A stretch of 64,000 nt of DNA from Polyangiaceae bacterium (lineage in GTDB: Bacteria > Myxococcota_A > Polyangia > Polyangiales > Polyangiaceae), in assembly GCA_016712345.1 (NCBI GenBank), contig JADJRH010000002.1:496001-560000 (forward strand), written 5' to 3'. Each line of letters starts with the position of its first letter. Position 1 is the stretch's first letter. Position numbers and translations under genes: made by a program. Positions 1-8,935 of this stretch are shown piece by piece. The notes beneath the pieces were generated by a model, which searched no databases, was not told the origin of the DNA, and was given only the letters and a program-made list of their open reading frames with translations.

Positions 1-42
1 CGCAGATAAACGTGGGTGCGCGGCGCGTGCGGCGAAACGCCG

Positions 43-534
43 CTATTTCCCAAAACAGCGCAGCACCATCGCTGCGCGCGTCTCCACGCCGAGCTTTGCA
101 AAAATGCGCCGAAGATGCGTTGAAACCGTCCACTCGCTGATCGCGAGTTGATGGGCGATCTGCTTATTGACGAGCCCTTCTGCAACGAGCCGCGCAATCT
201 GCGTTTCGCGCCGCGTGAGCGGCTCGCTGCTCGGCGACGGCTCCTCCGTGGCAAGGGCCGGCTCGGCCGGTACAAGGCGGTACCGACAGCCTTCCATCAT
301 CACTTCCATCGGCCCAACCCACGTGAGGTTGGGACCGCTCGATGAATGCGCGTCGCTCAAAGAGCGATTTGCGCGATGTGTATTGGGGGACGTTGGGTGG
401 AGACCAATCTCTCGCTCGAACGCGGAAGTCTCGAATGTCATGAACCCTCCAAGTGTCACTTCCCTCTGAAACAGCCGACCAGAGAGAGTTATTGAACGAG
501 ACGCCATGATCTCGCTCAACGCTTCCCGAATCAA
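43..534 (-). CDS. LuxR/GerE-type HTH transcriptional regulator (short)
   Basis: This 163-residue protein ends in a LuxR-type DNA-binding domain at about residues 105-160: LTRRETQIARLVAEG opens it, and the recognition helix region ISEWTVSTHLRRIFAKLGV follows. About 100 N-terminal residues show no receiver, PAS or autoinducer domain that I recognise, so the input signal is unknown. A second Met at residue 10 (start at 507) is an alternative start. It lies on the same strand as the lipoprotein gene upstream at 679-2670 but is separated from it by 144 bases. The HTH assignment is secure from the sequence; the target genes cannot be inferred. Confidence 0.8.
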   Translation of the reverse strand: MIREALSEIMASRSITLSGRLFQREVTLGGFMTFETSAFEREIGLHPTSPNTHRANRSLSDAHSSSGPNLTWVGPMEVMMEGCRYRLVPAEPALATEEPSPSSEPLTRRETQIARLVAEGLVNKQIAHQLAISEWTVSTHLRRIFAKLGVETRAAMVLRCFGK

Positions 535-678
535 GTGCGCTCATCGGTAAAAAGCGTGCCCACAAACACGGCGGGGATTTGGCGGGTTGGGGCTTCTGGG
601 TCACCGACCCCACCACGCAACGACCGGATGCGTTTCGAACCCTGTGACGTCGTTGCGAGGTGTCGCTTCTGCGGGTGA
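535..678. other. intergenic region with one copy of a dispersed repeat
   Basis: No gene is visible here. Bases about 609-651 (ccaccacgcaac then accgg, gtttcga and tgtgacgtc blocks) resemble bases about 63411-63455 near the other end of the window, so this is probably a short dispersed intergenic repeat of unknown role. Confidence 0.4.
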
Positions 679-2670
679 TTACGCGGGGCCTTGGCCGCAC
701 GTACCTTCAACGCACTTCGAGTCGGGATCGCAGCAATCGGCGTCGGTGGCGCACATGTCGCCGTCGGGTGAACACCCTTCGGGCTGCTCGTAACACATGC
801 CGTCGGTGCAATTGCCGCCGCAACACTCAGAGCTGTCGGCGCACGTGTCACCCTGGTGTTTGCACGGCTCAAGAGCCCAGAAGCCGCGCATATTCAGATT
901 GGCATCTTGGCCGGGCACCCAAAACGCCGGATGGCTCGGATCGGTTCCCGGCGTCACGTTCGCGTCTACCGCCGTGATCCAAAGCTGTTTCACCTGCGTT
1001 GAGTTGCCGGTCAAACGATTGCCGTACGTGCGGCGGCTTGTGAACACCACCCAGTTGTATCCACCGGCTTCTTCCGGCGCGAACGTTGGCTCGTAGTTTT
1101 CGTTTCGATCGCGATCGCCCGCGGCAAACGGATACGTGTCGCCGTTGGCGTTGCCCAGACGAATCTCCACGCCCGGCTGATCCATGCTCGCCATGTAGAG
1201 CCAACCCGGCCCGTAACGCGTGTCGAGCGAGCTTGGGTACACACCGCGATGGTAGGTTGCCCACGTCGTATTGGCCGCGCTCGTGGGTGAAACGCTCGGG
1301 AAACAAATCGCATTCAAGTTGGGATCCGCACCCATGGCGACGAGCGTTTGAAGACCCGACACCATGTTGGTTGCCCCATCAAAGTTGTACTTGATGAGAT
1401 CGTGTGAACCGCCGTGCGCCACCGCCGCGATCAACTTCCCAGAAGGCGAAAACGCCGGCATGTCGAGGAACACGCCATCCAGGCCCGTTCCAAGCAGCTT
1501 GGTGCCCGTTTCAGGATCCCACATACCGTCGCTTCCACCGGGTGGACCGGGCAGCGGGGCGTTGTTCTCAATCAGCACTTTGCCGTTGGGGGAGAGCGCC
1601 GGCATGGCCCAGTTGCGCACCGGTTTGCCGATGTTCGGGATGCTCAGTTGAACCTGATTGGTCAAGAGATCGTAGGTTGAAGCGAACGTATCGCCGCCGA
1701 TCACGAGCTTGTTTCCCGAAGCCGAAACCGTGTGACACGTGGAGCAATTGTCGGTCACGCCCGCTGCCGCGAGAAAGTCCTCAGGCGGTGTACCTTTGCC
1801 CGGATCAATGCGCAAAATGCGGCCAATCGAGTTTGCCCAGTAATAAACAAGGCCTCGAAGCGCGCCGGGCGCGATCGTCCACGTTTGTTTCACCACCACC
1901 GTGGCTGTTGGAGCGCCCGCCGGAAGCCTCGCAACAGTCAACTCCACTTCGGAGCCGTTGCCGCTTTCGCTGATGGTTCGCCACGTGGGCTCGTCCAGCA
2001 AAAATCGCGACGCCGGGTCGGCCTTTGTGTACACACCCACGTCAACCCATTGCGTCTTGTAATGAACGTAAAACGAGTCGCCCGCGCCTGTGCCGTTCCA
2101 CATCAATTCAGGCGGGAAAATGCCTTTGGGGAAAACGGTTTTGTCGTACGGGTAAAGCCAGGACACGTTTGCGTCTTGGTCGGTGGCCGCCTTGAGAATG
2201 GGAATTTCCGCGTCGGCAATGCCGCCCGGATTTTGCTCGTTGATGATCTTCACGTTTACGGTCGCCGTTTTTGAAATCGACCCGTAGAACGCGGTGACCT
2301 TCACCTCACCGCCCACTTTGCCTGTTGCGGTTACAAGGCCGTTGTCGTCGACCGAAACGACGTTGCCGTTTGAAACGGCCCACTTTGCAGGCACGCTTTG
2401 ACCGCCTGAAAGAAGCTCAAAATCAACAGGTGTACTCACGCCGTTGGTGACAACAATCTCCGCTGTTGGAGGTTGGATCTCCACGACCTGCTGCATTCCG
2501 CCAACGCCGATGTCAGCTCCGGCACCTGCGGTGCCACCCGCCCCGCTCCCCGCATCACCGCCGGCCCCGGCCTTTCCCGAGGTTGACGAATTGTCGCCGT
2601 CACACGCGATCGGAAACAGGGCCGAAACCGCTGTCGCGACCACTAAGGCTGTCATCCAAGCACTGCGCAT
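679..2670 (-). CDS. secreted lipoprotein with Ig-like domain, single haem motif and Cys-rich tail
   Basis: The protein has about 663 residues. I chose the ATG at 2670 because it gives a classical lipoprotein signal (LFPIAC lipobox); a longer reading to 2742 exists. After a Gly/Ala-rich linker comes a bacterial Ig-like (BIG2-type) domain at about 70-145. A beta-propeller-like PD40/TolB-type region with repeated LSPNGK / FSPSGK motifs follows. One CSTCH motif lies at residues 309-313 and could bind a c-type haem. The C-terminal 60 residues contain two Cys-rich Dickkopf/EB-like modules (CxxxxxxCxxDxDCC). It is probably an outer-surface or periplasmic protein. Its substrate is unknown, and haem binding is inferred from the motif alone. 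Confidence 0.7.
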   Translation of the reverse strand: MRSAWMTALVVATAVSALFPIACDGDNSSTSGKAGAGGDAGSGAGGTAGAGADIGVGGMQQVVEIQPPTAEIVVTNGVSTPVDFELLSGGQSVPAKWAVSNGNVVSVDDNGLVTATGKVGGEVKVTAFYGSISKTATVNVKIINEQNPGGIADAEIPILKAATDQDANVSWLYPYDKTVFPKGIFPPELMWNGTGAGDSFYVHYKTQWVDVGVYTKADPASRFLLDEPTWRTISESGNGSEVELTVARLPAGAPTATVVVKQTWTIAPGALRGLVYYWANSIGRILRIDPGKGTPPEDFLAAAGVTDNCSTCHTVSASGNKLVIGGDTFASTYDLLTNQVQLSIPNIGKPVRNWAMPALSPNGKVLIENNAPLPGPPGGSDGMWDPETGTKLLGTGLDGVFLDMPAFSPSGKLIAAVAHGGSHDLIKYNFDGATNMVSGLQTLVAMGADPNLNAICFPSVSPTSAANTTWATYHRGVYPSSLDTRYGPGWLYMASMDQPGVEIRLGNANGDTYPFAAGDRDRNENYEPTFAPEEAGGYNWVVFTSRRTYGNRLTGNSTQVKQLWITAVDANVTPGTDPSHPAFWVPGQDANLNMRGFWALEPCKHQGDTCADSSECCGGNCTDGMCYEQPEGCSPDGDMCATDADCCDPDSKCVEGTCGQGPA

Positions 2671-2856
2671 CGAAGCCTCCAAGTCGGTGACCTTCGCGTT
2701 TGAGTGAGCGTTTGCGCACGCAAATGCGAGCGGTCTCGTCAAGACTACCTGGCAAGCATCGTTCCGTCGCCGACTGGAATTTTACGGCCTTTTTGTGATT
2801 CACCGATCGCATGCGGCGCGCCATGGGTGGTCCCCCGATCCACCACCCTCTGGGCG

Positions 2857-3354
2857 TCAGAAGCTCACTTGGCCGGTGCTCAAGTTCACCATCAACTGCC
2901 GCGGCATCTCCCCTTGGAGATCGATCGGGTAGTTGTCTTCTTCGATCCCAAACGTGCGCGTGGCCGTGACGTTGGCCGTGCCTCTCACGTGGTAAGTGAC
3001 CTTTGGCGAGAGCATTGTTTCCGCCAAAATCCCGGGGATCATTAGCCACGGAAGCGTTGTGGGCACGTGCACCTGCGTTGTTTGCCCCGACGGCAGCCAC
3101 AGGTCCGGATGCAGCACGATGGGCGGGAGTTGGTACTTGCCGGCAAACGTTGTTTCAGCCGTCAGGTCACGCAGTTTGATGTCGTAGCTGTTTGGATTTT
3201 GAATTTCGATCACCACGTCGACCACTGCGCCGCCCAGCGATGCACCCTGAATATCAGCGTGATGCAGCCGGATTTTAGGCGTTTGTACACATGCACAAAG
3301 TGTACACAATGCCGCGACAAGGATCATCAGGCGAACCGCAAGCGAGCCACGCAT
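2857..3354 (-). CDS. LEA type 2 (WHy-domain) lipoprotein
   Basis: This 165-residue lipoprotein has an N-terminal signal ending in LCACVQ. The rest is a LEA14/WHy-type beta-sandwich: a VVIEIQNPNSYDI stretch with the typical NPN motif, then a hydrophobic LxLPPIVL strand. Such domains are found in desiccation-related plant proteins and in many bacterial envelope lipoproteins, where the function is mostly undefined. The gene lies between the Ig/haem lipoprotein and etfA on the same strand, with over 180 bases on either side, so no operon is evident. Confidence 0.75.
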   Translation of the reverse strand: MRGSLAVRLMILVAALCTLCACVQTPKIRLHHADIQGASLGGAVVDVVIEIQNPNSYDIKLRDLTAETTFAGKYQLPPIVLHPDLWLPSGQTTQVHVPTTLPWLMIPGILAETMLSPKVTYHVRGTANVTATRTFGIEEDNYPIDLQGEMPRQLMVNLSTGQVSF

Positions 3355-3560
3355 CGTTGCAACATAGCCGCGCGCCGACGTCGTTTCCCAGCGAAGAACA
3401 TTTGCGACGCCGCTCGCGCCGGTGCCGCACGAAGCAGTGGCTGGCAGGTCGAGCGGTGCTCGCTGGCGATGAAGCGTTTTGGTGTCGCCGGTGAGAATGC
3501 GGATGTGACCGTCGGCGAGATTTTGCGCCGACTCGATGCGTGACAGTCGTCTGTGCGCGT
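3355..3560. other. intergenic, nothing recognised
   Basis: These 206 bases lie between the LEA14-like gene and the end of etfA. Short open frames exist but have no recognisable domain or ribosome-binding site. I see no terminator-like hairpin with a T tract. Confidence 0.4.
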
Positions 3561-4535
3561 TCAGCCCGCCTTTGCGGCCTTGAGCTGCTTTACCAATTCG
3601 GGCACCACCTGAAACAGATCGGCCACCAAGCCATAATCGGCCACCTGGAAGATCGGCGCGTCACCGTCTTTGTTAACAGCCACGATCACCTTGGAGTTTT
3701 TCATACCCGCGAGGTGCTGGATCGCGCCTGAAATACCAATCGCAAAGTAAAGCGGCGGCGCCACCACCTTGCCCGTTTGACCCACTTGCAGATCGCTCGG
3801 AGCGTACCCAGCGTCACACGCCGCACGGCTCGCACCGAGTGCCGCGGTCAACGTGTCGGCCAGCGGATCCAAGATTTCGTTGAATCGCTCCTTCAGCGCG
3901 CGACCGCCGGCCACAACCACCTTTGCTTCGGTCAGCTCAGGTCGTTCGCTTTTCACCTGATCGAAACTCACCATCTCGATCCGCGACGCTGCCGCGCCCG
4001 GCGCCACAACCGCCACAGGCGCAACATCCGAAGAGCCTCCCGACGGTTCGGCCGCGGCAAACGCGCTCTGACGCACGCTCACCACTTGCACGGGTGTACT
4101 CACGCTCATGATTCCAAACGCGTTGCCCGCGAACATCGGCCGCTTGTACTTCAGCGTGCCGCCTTCAACGAGCAGCTCCGAAATGTCGGCCGCGTAGCCC
4201 GAGCCGAGACGACCCGCAACGCGCGCCAACAGATCTTTGCCGTACGCGCTCGCGGTGCCAACCACCACTGCGTACCCTTTGCCCACCTCGGCAACCGTGG
4301 GCGCGTATCGCTCCGCCAAATAGTCTTTGAGCGAAGCATCGTCGGCAACGAGCACCTTATCGGCTCCGAGAGCGCGCGCTTCTTCCGCGGCACCGGCCAC
4401 ATTGTGACCGATCACCAAAATCGAAAACGCGCCACCCAACGCCTGCGCCGCTTGGCGAGCAAACGTGACGGCCGAGTGCGTTGTCTTGCGGAGTTTGCCC
4501 TCCGCAGATTCAGCTACAACAAGAACGTTCGCCAT
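3561..4535 (-). CDS. etfA: electron transfer flavoprotein, alpha subunit
   Basis: This 324-residue protein matches ETF alpha over its full length. The N-terminal adenine-nucleotide-alpha-hydrolase-like fold begins MANVLVVAESAEGKLRK. The C-terminal FAD-binding domain carries VGQTGKVVAPPLYFAIGISG followed by HLAGMKNSKVIVAVNKD, the family signature. ETF shuttles electrons from acyl-CoA and related dehydrogenases to ETF-quinone oxidoreductase in the cytoplasm. A GAGGAG ribosome-binding site lies about 9 bases upstream of the ATG. The gene starts 12 bases after the stop of etfB, so the two are co-transcribed. Confidence 0.97.
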   Translation of the reverse strand: MANVLVVAESAEGKLRKTTHSAVTFARQAAQALGGAFSILVIGHNVAGAAEEARALGADKVLVADDASLKDYLAERYAPTVAEVGKGYAVVVGTASAYGKDLLARVAGRLGSGYAADISELLVEGGTLKYKRPMFAGNAFGIMSVSTPVQVVSVRQSAFAAAEPSGGSSDVAPVAVVAPGAAASRIEMVSFDQVKSERPELTEAKVVVAGGRALKERFNEILDPLADTLTAALGASRAACDAGYAPSDLQVGQTGKVVAPPLYFAIGISGAIQHLAGMKNSKVIVAVNKDGDAPIFQVADYGLVADLFQVVPELVKQLKAAKAG

Positions 4536-4547
4536 CGTCGTTTCTCC

Positions 4548-5375
4548 TCACAGAGCCTTCGCTTCGTTCTTCAAGCGATTCACCAAATCCGTCACGTCTT
4601 TCACCTTGATGCCGGCTTTGCGCGCGGGCGGCGCCTGGAAGCCGTGATACGTCACGCGCAGGCCTTGATCCGCAGCCAAATCCGCGAGTTTTACCTCGGC
4701 GAGCGGCTTCTTCTTCGCCGCCATAATCGCGGGCAGCGCAGCAAACCGAACGCCGTCGTTGTACTTAAACGCAGGCGCCGTTTTCATGGAGTACACACTG
4801 GTCGGCGCCACGATCCGCAGGTCCACCGTGACCACCGCGGGGAACTTCACGCGAAGCGTGATCACGCCGCCGTCCACTTCGCGGCCTACCAGCAGCCCAC
4901 CCGCCTCTTCTTTCATTGTCGCGGCGAACGTTGCCATCGGATAGTCGAGCTGCTCGGCCAAGATCTGGCCCACTTGGTTTGAATCGCCGTCGACGGCCTG
5001 TTTGCCCATCAACACCAGATCCGGTTTCTCGCGTTCCACCAGGGCTTTGAGCGCCCGTGCGACGAGGTGACCATCGAGCTTGTCATCCGCGGCATCCACG
5101 CGAATCGCGCGATCCGCACCCGTTGCGAGCGCCGCGCGCAGCGTGGTTTCGGTTTCTTTCGGCCCGAACGTCACCACCACCACTTCACCGGCACGCACTT
5201 TCGGCGCTTTTCCGTCTTCGGTCAGCCGAAGCGCAGCTTCCAGTGCGTACTCGTCAAACGGATTGGGCTTCCATTCAAGCCCGGTGGTTTCGATCGTCGC
5301 CCCGGAGGCCGGGATCTTCACTTTGTTGGCGTTGTCGGGGTCCGCAACGCGCTTGAGCGGGACGAGAATCTTCAC
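4548..5375 (-). CDS. etfB: electron transfer flavoprotein, beta subunit
   Basis: This 275-residue ETF beta begins VKILVPLKRVADPDNANKV and carries the family core DGDSNQVGQILAEQLDYPMATFA. I chose the GTG at 5375 over the longer frame to 5459 because AAGGAG sits about 7 bases upstream of it and homologues start at exactly this K-I-L-V-P segment. It heterodimerises with EtfA (next gene, 12-base gap) and binds the AMP cofactor. The etfB-etfA order is the usual bacterial one. Confidence 0.96.
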   Translation of the reverse strand: MKILVPLKRVADPDNANKVKIPASGATIETTGLEWKPNPFDEYALEAALRLTEDGKAPKVRAGEVVVVTFGPKETETTLRAALATGADRAIRVDAADDKLDGHLVARALKALVEREKPDLVLMGKQAVDGDSNQVGQILAEQLDYPMATFAATMKEEAGGLLVGREVDGGVITLRVKFPAVVTVDLRIVAPTSVYSMKTAPAFKYNDGVRFAALPAIMAAKKKPLAEVKLADLAADQGLRVTYHGFQAPPARKAGIKVKDVTDLVNRLKNEAKAL

Positions 5376-5755
5376 GATCGGCTCCTTGCACCTTGCACCC
5401 CGAGCAAACAAAAAAGCCGGGGGCGCGCGGGATCTGGCAGCGTTACGCCGATGCGTCAACGGGATCGGCGCTATGCGTCAATGTTTCGCGCTTCGCTCCC
5501 TCGCTCCTTTTCAATGCCCCCCACCGCCGGAGGTGTACACCTCCGGCTGGCCCCACCAAGCGTCCGTGCTCGCTTCGCTCCGCGCGGCCGCCGGGGGCCA
5601 TCGACGGCGGTGATGTGTACACAATGGGGGGTAATGCTGAGGAGGGAATGCTCACCGGGCGCAAGATCGGACCGTATAAGGCCGACCGCTGTTGGCGCGT
5701 AGCGCGTCGGCTCGAGCCGAAGCGCCGCAGCCGCGAACAGTCACGGACCCGACGA
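5376..5755. other. 380-bp intergenic region with GTGTACAC palindromes
   Basis: The region lies upstream of etfB and downstream of the 5756-7201 lipoprotein gene. No gene is convincing in it. It holds two exact GTGTACAC octamers (5533-5540 and 5615-5622). The first is the centre of a 22-bp perfect palindrome at 5526-5547 whose arms are GCCGGAG and CTCCGGC. The rest is GC-rich with short imperfect repeats. The etfB promoter should lie near its right of the GTG start, but I cannot point to a clear box. Confidence 0.5.
5526..5547. repeat. 22-bp perfect palindrome centred on GTGTACAC
   Basis: The arms GCCGGAG (5526-5532) and CTCCGGC (5541-5547) flank GTGTACAC. The whole element is self-complementary without a loop, so it could be a dimeric protein binding site or a cruciform. 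There is no T tract, so it is not a classical terminator. Confidence 0.7.
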
Positions 5756-7201
5756 CTACTTCTTGATTTCGCAGTCGAGGTGTTCGCTCACAAGCTCGGT
5801 TTTCCCTTCCTTGTCACGAAGGTACACAACGAGCAATTTACCACCCGAAAGCGAGATCAAACGCGCTTCCGATGCGTACGCTTCACCCTCGGTGATCGCA
5901 AAGGTCCGCCCGTTCGGCTGCATGTCGATCCCGAGAGGAGTGAGCCTGAGAAGCGGCTTGTCGCGCGGACCTTCTGTGTACACAAGCCACCGCCGTCCCT
6001 TGTCATCGTGAGTCAGCTCCGGCGCCGAGAACGACGCTTCGCCCTCGTGATCTCCCACAGGATCGAGTTTGATCGTTGTGTACCCTTTAGGCAACTCGGG
6101 GTTGTCCTTTGAAATAGTCAGCGCCCTTAGGCCGCGTTCTTTTCCAACGCCGAGGCCCGTTGTCAGCACGAGGTTGTCTTCATCCGTTGTTGCGATATCG
6201 GGCATTGTTGGAAAGCCCGGATAGCTCTTGAACGACCCCTGAAGTTTGCGGTCTTTGTCGAGCAAACCCACAAGCAGCGAGCCGCCGAAACGCGTGGCGA
6301 TCAGCCAGCCCTTGTCTTTGATCCGCCGCGAGATCGGAATTTCAAACGCTGTCGCCTTCGGCGGATCACCCTTGAGCGGCGCCTCGTGCAACACGATCTC
6401 GTCATCGTTTTTGCCGAAATCCACGAGGAAAACCATCTTCCACTCGTTCGTCCCATCGGGCTTTTCAATGCCACGAAGCACCGAACCGAGCGCCCACACT
6501 TCTTGGTCTTTGCGCGACACGAACGTGCGGCAGTCCCTCAGCTCGACGTAGCCGCCGAGCTTTTTCCACGAGAAAAACTTCTTCTTGTCGTCGCCCGTGG
6601 GCTTCGGATCCATGTCGAGCCACGACGTGCCGTTGTATTCCAAAAACTTGTCGTCGGCGTCGGCCGGCCCGCACCACACGTGGCGGCGTTTGTCTTTCTT
6701 AAACTCGTCGCGATAGTCGATAAATGCGCGCGCTTCGTCGCCGCTCACATCCGACGGCGACACGCGCATCAAAAAGCGCGTGCCTTCCTTTGGATCCGGG
6801 CGTTTTGCCTTTTCGCCCTGTTTGACCTTCATCAACTTGGCGCTGCCGTCTTTCGCCACCACGAGCACGCGTGGGTCGTTTCCAAACGCGAAACCCACAG
6901 CGACTTTGTTGTCAAAGCCCTTCGTTGTGAGGCCGGTCAGCTTGTTTGCGCCGGCCCCCCACACTTTTTCGCCCGAGCGCTGGCACACGGGCGGTCCGTC
7001 GGCCGCAGCCGCGGAAGTGCTGGCGGTCGCGGTGGCTGTTGCCGTTGCAGACGCCGTCACTGCGGCTGTCACGGCCGTGGTTGCAGCGGTTGTTGCCGGT
7101 TGCGTCCCGGCGTCGCCCGAACCCGACGACGAACATCCCAGGGCCGATGCAGCACCCAATGCCGCAAGCGTGATCCACAATGATTGCGCACTCGCTCTCA
7201 T
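5756..7201 (-). CDS. lipoprotein with Ala/Thr-rich linker, propeller-like repeats
   Basis: This 481-residue protein has a lipobox at ALGCSSSGSG and a linker of about 45 residues made mostly of Ala and Thr (TATATATAS). The globular part has repeated short strands such as VLVVAKDGSAKLMKV and LLVVYLRDKEGKTELV that resemble a beta-propeller, but I do not recognise a named family. It is anchored in the envelope. The next gene on the left is etfB, 380 bases away, so it appears to be a single transcription unit. Confidence 0.6.
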   Translation of the reverse strand: MRASAQSLWITLAALGAASALGCSSSGSGDAGTQPATTAATTAVTAAVTASATATATATASTSAAAADGPPVCQRSGEKVWGAGANKLTGLTTKGFDNKVAVGFAFGNDPRVLVVAKDGSAKLMKVKQGEKAKRPDPKEGTRFLMRVSPSDVSGDEARAFIDYRDEFKKDKRRHVWCGPADADDKFLEYNGTSWLDMDPKPTGDDKKKFFSWKKLGGYVELRDCRTFVSRKDQEVWALGSVLRGIEKPDGTNEWKMVFLVDFGKNDDEIVLHEAPLKGDPPKATAFEIPISRRIKDKGWLIATRFGGSLLVGLLDKDRKLQGSFKSYPGFPTMPDIATTDEDNLVLTTGLGVGKERGLRALTISKDNPELPKGYTTIKLDPVGDHEGEASFSAPELTHDDKGRRWLVYTEGPRDKPLLRLTPLGIDMQPNGRTFAITEGEAYASEARLISLSGGKLLVVYLRDKEGKTELVSEHLDCEIKK

Positions 7202-7284
7202 GCGCCGGGCTCTACCATTGCCGCGGGCGCGTGGGATCCACCAAACGCCGCGCCGAGCCCACGGGCCTGTAGTAAGGTGGCCCC

Positions 7285-8922
7285 GTGACTGTAAAAACCG
7301 ACTTTTTGGTTCTGGGCAGCGGCGTGGCCGGCCTCACTTTCGCTCTTGAGGCGGCCGAACATGGTCAGGTGACCATTGTCACCAAACGCGCCCTGGATGA
7401 ATCCAATACCAAATATGCCCAAGGGGGCATTGCGGCCGTCCTCGGTGCCGACGACACTCCTGAAGCTCACATCAAAGACACCCTTGTTGCAGGTGCCGGC
7501 CTCTGTCACGAAGTCGTTGTTGAAATCTGCGCCCGTGAAGGCCCCGATCGCGTTCGCGAACTCATCGCCCGAGGCGCCAGGTTTGACCTGGACGATTCAG
7601 GTCAACTCCACCTGACAAGGGAAGGTGGACATTCCGCGCGCCGTGTGACCCATGCCGCCGACGCCACCGGTGCCGAGGTAGAACGCGCGCTTGTTGAAAA
7701 GGTAAAAGCCCATCCCAATATTCAGGTTTTTGACCATCACATGGCCATTGACCTCATTATGTTGAGTCAATTCGGAGGGCCGGATGTTTGCGTTGGAGCC
7801 TATGTTCTCGACGATCGAGCCTCGCGTGAAGAACCCGGCGCACCCAAAAGCCACTCGGTAGAAACCTTTCTCGGTCGCGCCACAATCCTTTGTACTGGCG
7901 GCGCCGGTAAAGTTTACCTCTATACTACCAATCCCGACGTGGCCAGCGGTGACGGCGTTGCCATGGCGTACCGAGCGGGGGCCGAGGTGGCCAACATGGA
8001 GTTTTACCAATTCCACCCCACCTGTCTCTACCATCCTCAAGCCAAAAGTTTTTTGGTCACCGAAGCGGTTCGCGGCGAGGGAGGAATCTTACGCCTTCCC
8101 GACGGCACAGCCTTCATGGAAAGCCATGATCCTCGCAAAGATCTCGCTCCGCGCGACATTGTCGCCCGCGCCATCGACTTTGAAATGAAGCGCACCGGCA
8201 GTGAATATGTACTCCTCGACATCACCCACAAACCTGCCGATTTTATCAAAGACCACTTTCCCAATATCCACGCTGAATGCCTGAAGTTCGGCATTGATAT
8301 TACCACTCAACCTATCCCTGTTGTTCCCGCCGCCCATTACATGTGCGGCGGCGTTTCCACGGATCTGCACGGTCGAACCACCATCCCCGGGTTGTGGGCG
8401 ATCGGTGAATGTGCATTTACAGGTTTGCACGGAGCCAACCGACTCGCCTCCAACTCCCTCTTAGAAGGGTTGGTTTTTGGGTATCGCGCTGCCAAAAAGT
8501 TAACCGGTCAAATCGCGGAACTTCGCCAAAGTCCCCACCCCGAAGTACCCAACTGGAAAACCGGAAACGCCTTTCCATCCGACGAAGAAGTGGTTGTTGC
8601 CCACAACTGGGATGAGCTGCGCCGCACCATGTGGAACTACGTTGGCATTGTCAGATCCAACACTCGCCTCCGCCGCGCGGCCCGGCGCATTTCTCTACTC
8701 CAGGACGAAATTCGCGAATATTACTGGAAACACCTCGTCACGCGCGACATGCTTGAACTCCGCAACATTGCCACCGTTGCCGAGTTGATTGTCGGTTGTG
8801 CCGCCGCCCGACATGAAAGTCGCGGCCTCCACTCCACCATCGACTACCCCGACACTCTACCCAACTTCGCCCACGATACCGTCACCAAACGCGGCGTGTT
8901 ACCCCATCTCCGCGGCCGATAA
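7285..8922 (+). CDS. nadB: L-aspartate oxidase
   Basis: This 545-residue flavoenzyme oxidises L-aspartate to iminoaspartate in de novo NAD synthesis. The N-terminus has the FAD dinucleotide motif VLGSGVAGLTFALEAAEHG. Then come the family signatures NTKYAQGGIAAVLG, EFYQFHPTCLYHPQ and the C-terminal GLHGANRLASNSLLEGLVFG. A GTG start at 7285 fits the beginning of the Rossmann strand. No nadA or nadC is adjacent. The next gene begins 13 bases downstream on the same strand and may be read from the same transcript. Confidence 0.96.
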   Translation: MTVKTDFLVLGSGVAGLTFALEAAEHGQVTIVTKRALDESNTKYAQGGIAAVLGADDTPEAHIKDTLVAGAGLCHEVVVEICAREGPDRVRELIARGARFDLDDSGQLHLTREGGHSARRVTHAADATGAEVERALVEKVKAHPNIQVFDHHMAIDLIMLSQFGGPDVCVGAYVLDDRASREEPGAPKSHSVETFLGRATILCTGGAGKVYLYTTNPDVASGDGVAMAYRAGAEVANMEFYQFHPTCLYHPQAKSFLVTEAVRGEGGILRLPDGTAFMESHDPRKDLAPRDIVARAIDFEMKRTGSEYVLLDITHKPADFIKDHFPNIHAECLKFGIDITTQPIPVVPAAHYMCGGVSTDLHGRTTIPGLWAIGECAFTGLHGANRLASNSLLEGLVFGYRAAKKLTGQIAELRQSPHPEVPNWKTGNAFPSDEEVVVAHNWDELRRTMWNYVGIVRSNTRLRRAARRISLLQDEIREYYWKHLVTRDMLELRNIATVAELIVGCAAARHESRGLHSTIDYPDTLPNFAHDTVTKRGVLPHLRGR

Positions 8923-8935
8923 GATCGGGGTTTCC

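Noticed and set aside
3777..4982. 401-residue open frame opposite etfA/etfB
   Set aside because: Arg/His-rich shadow of two certain genes with no domain.
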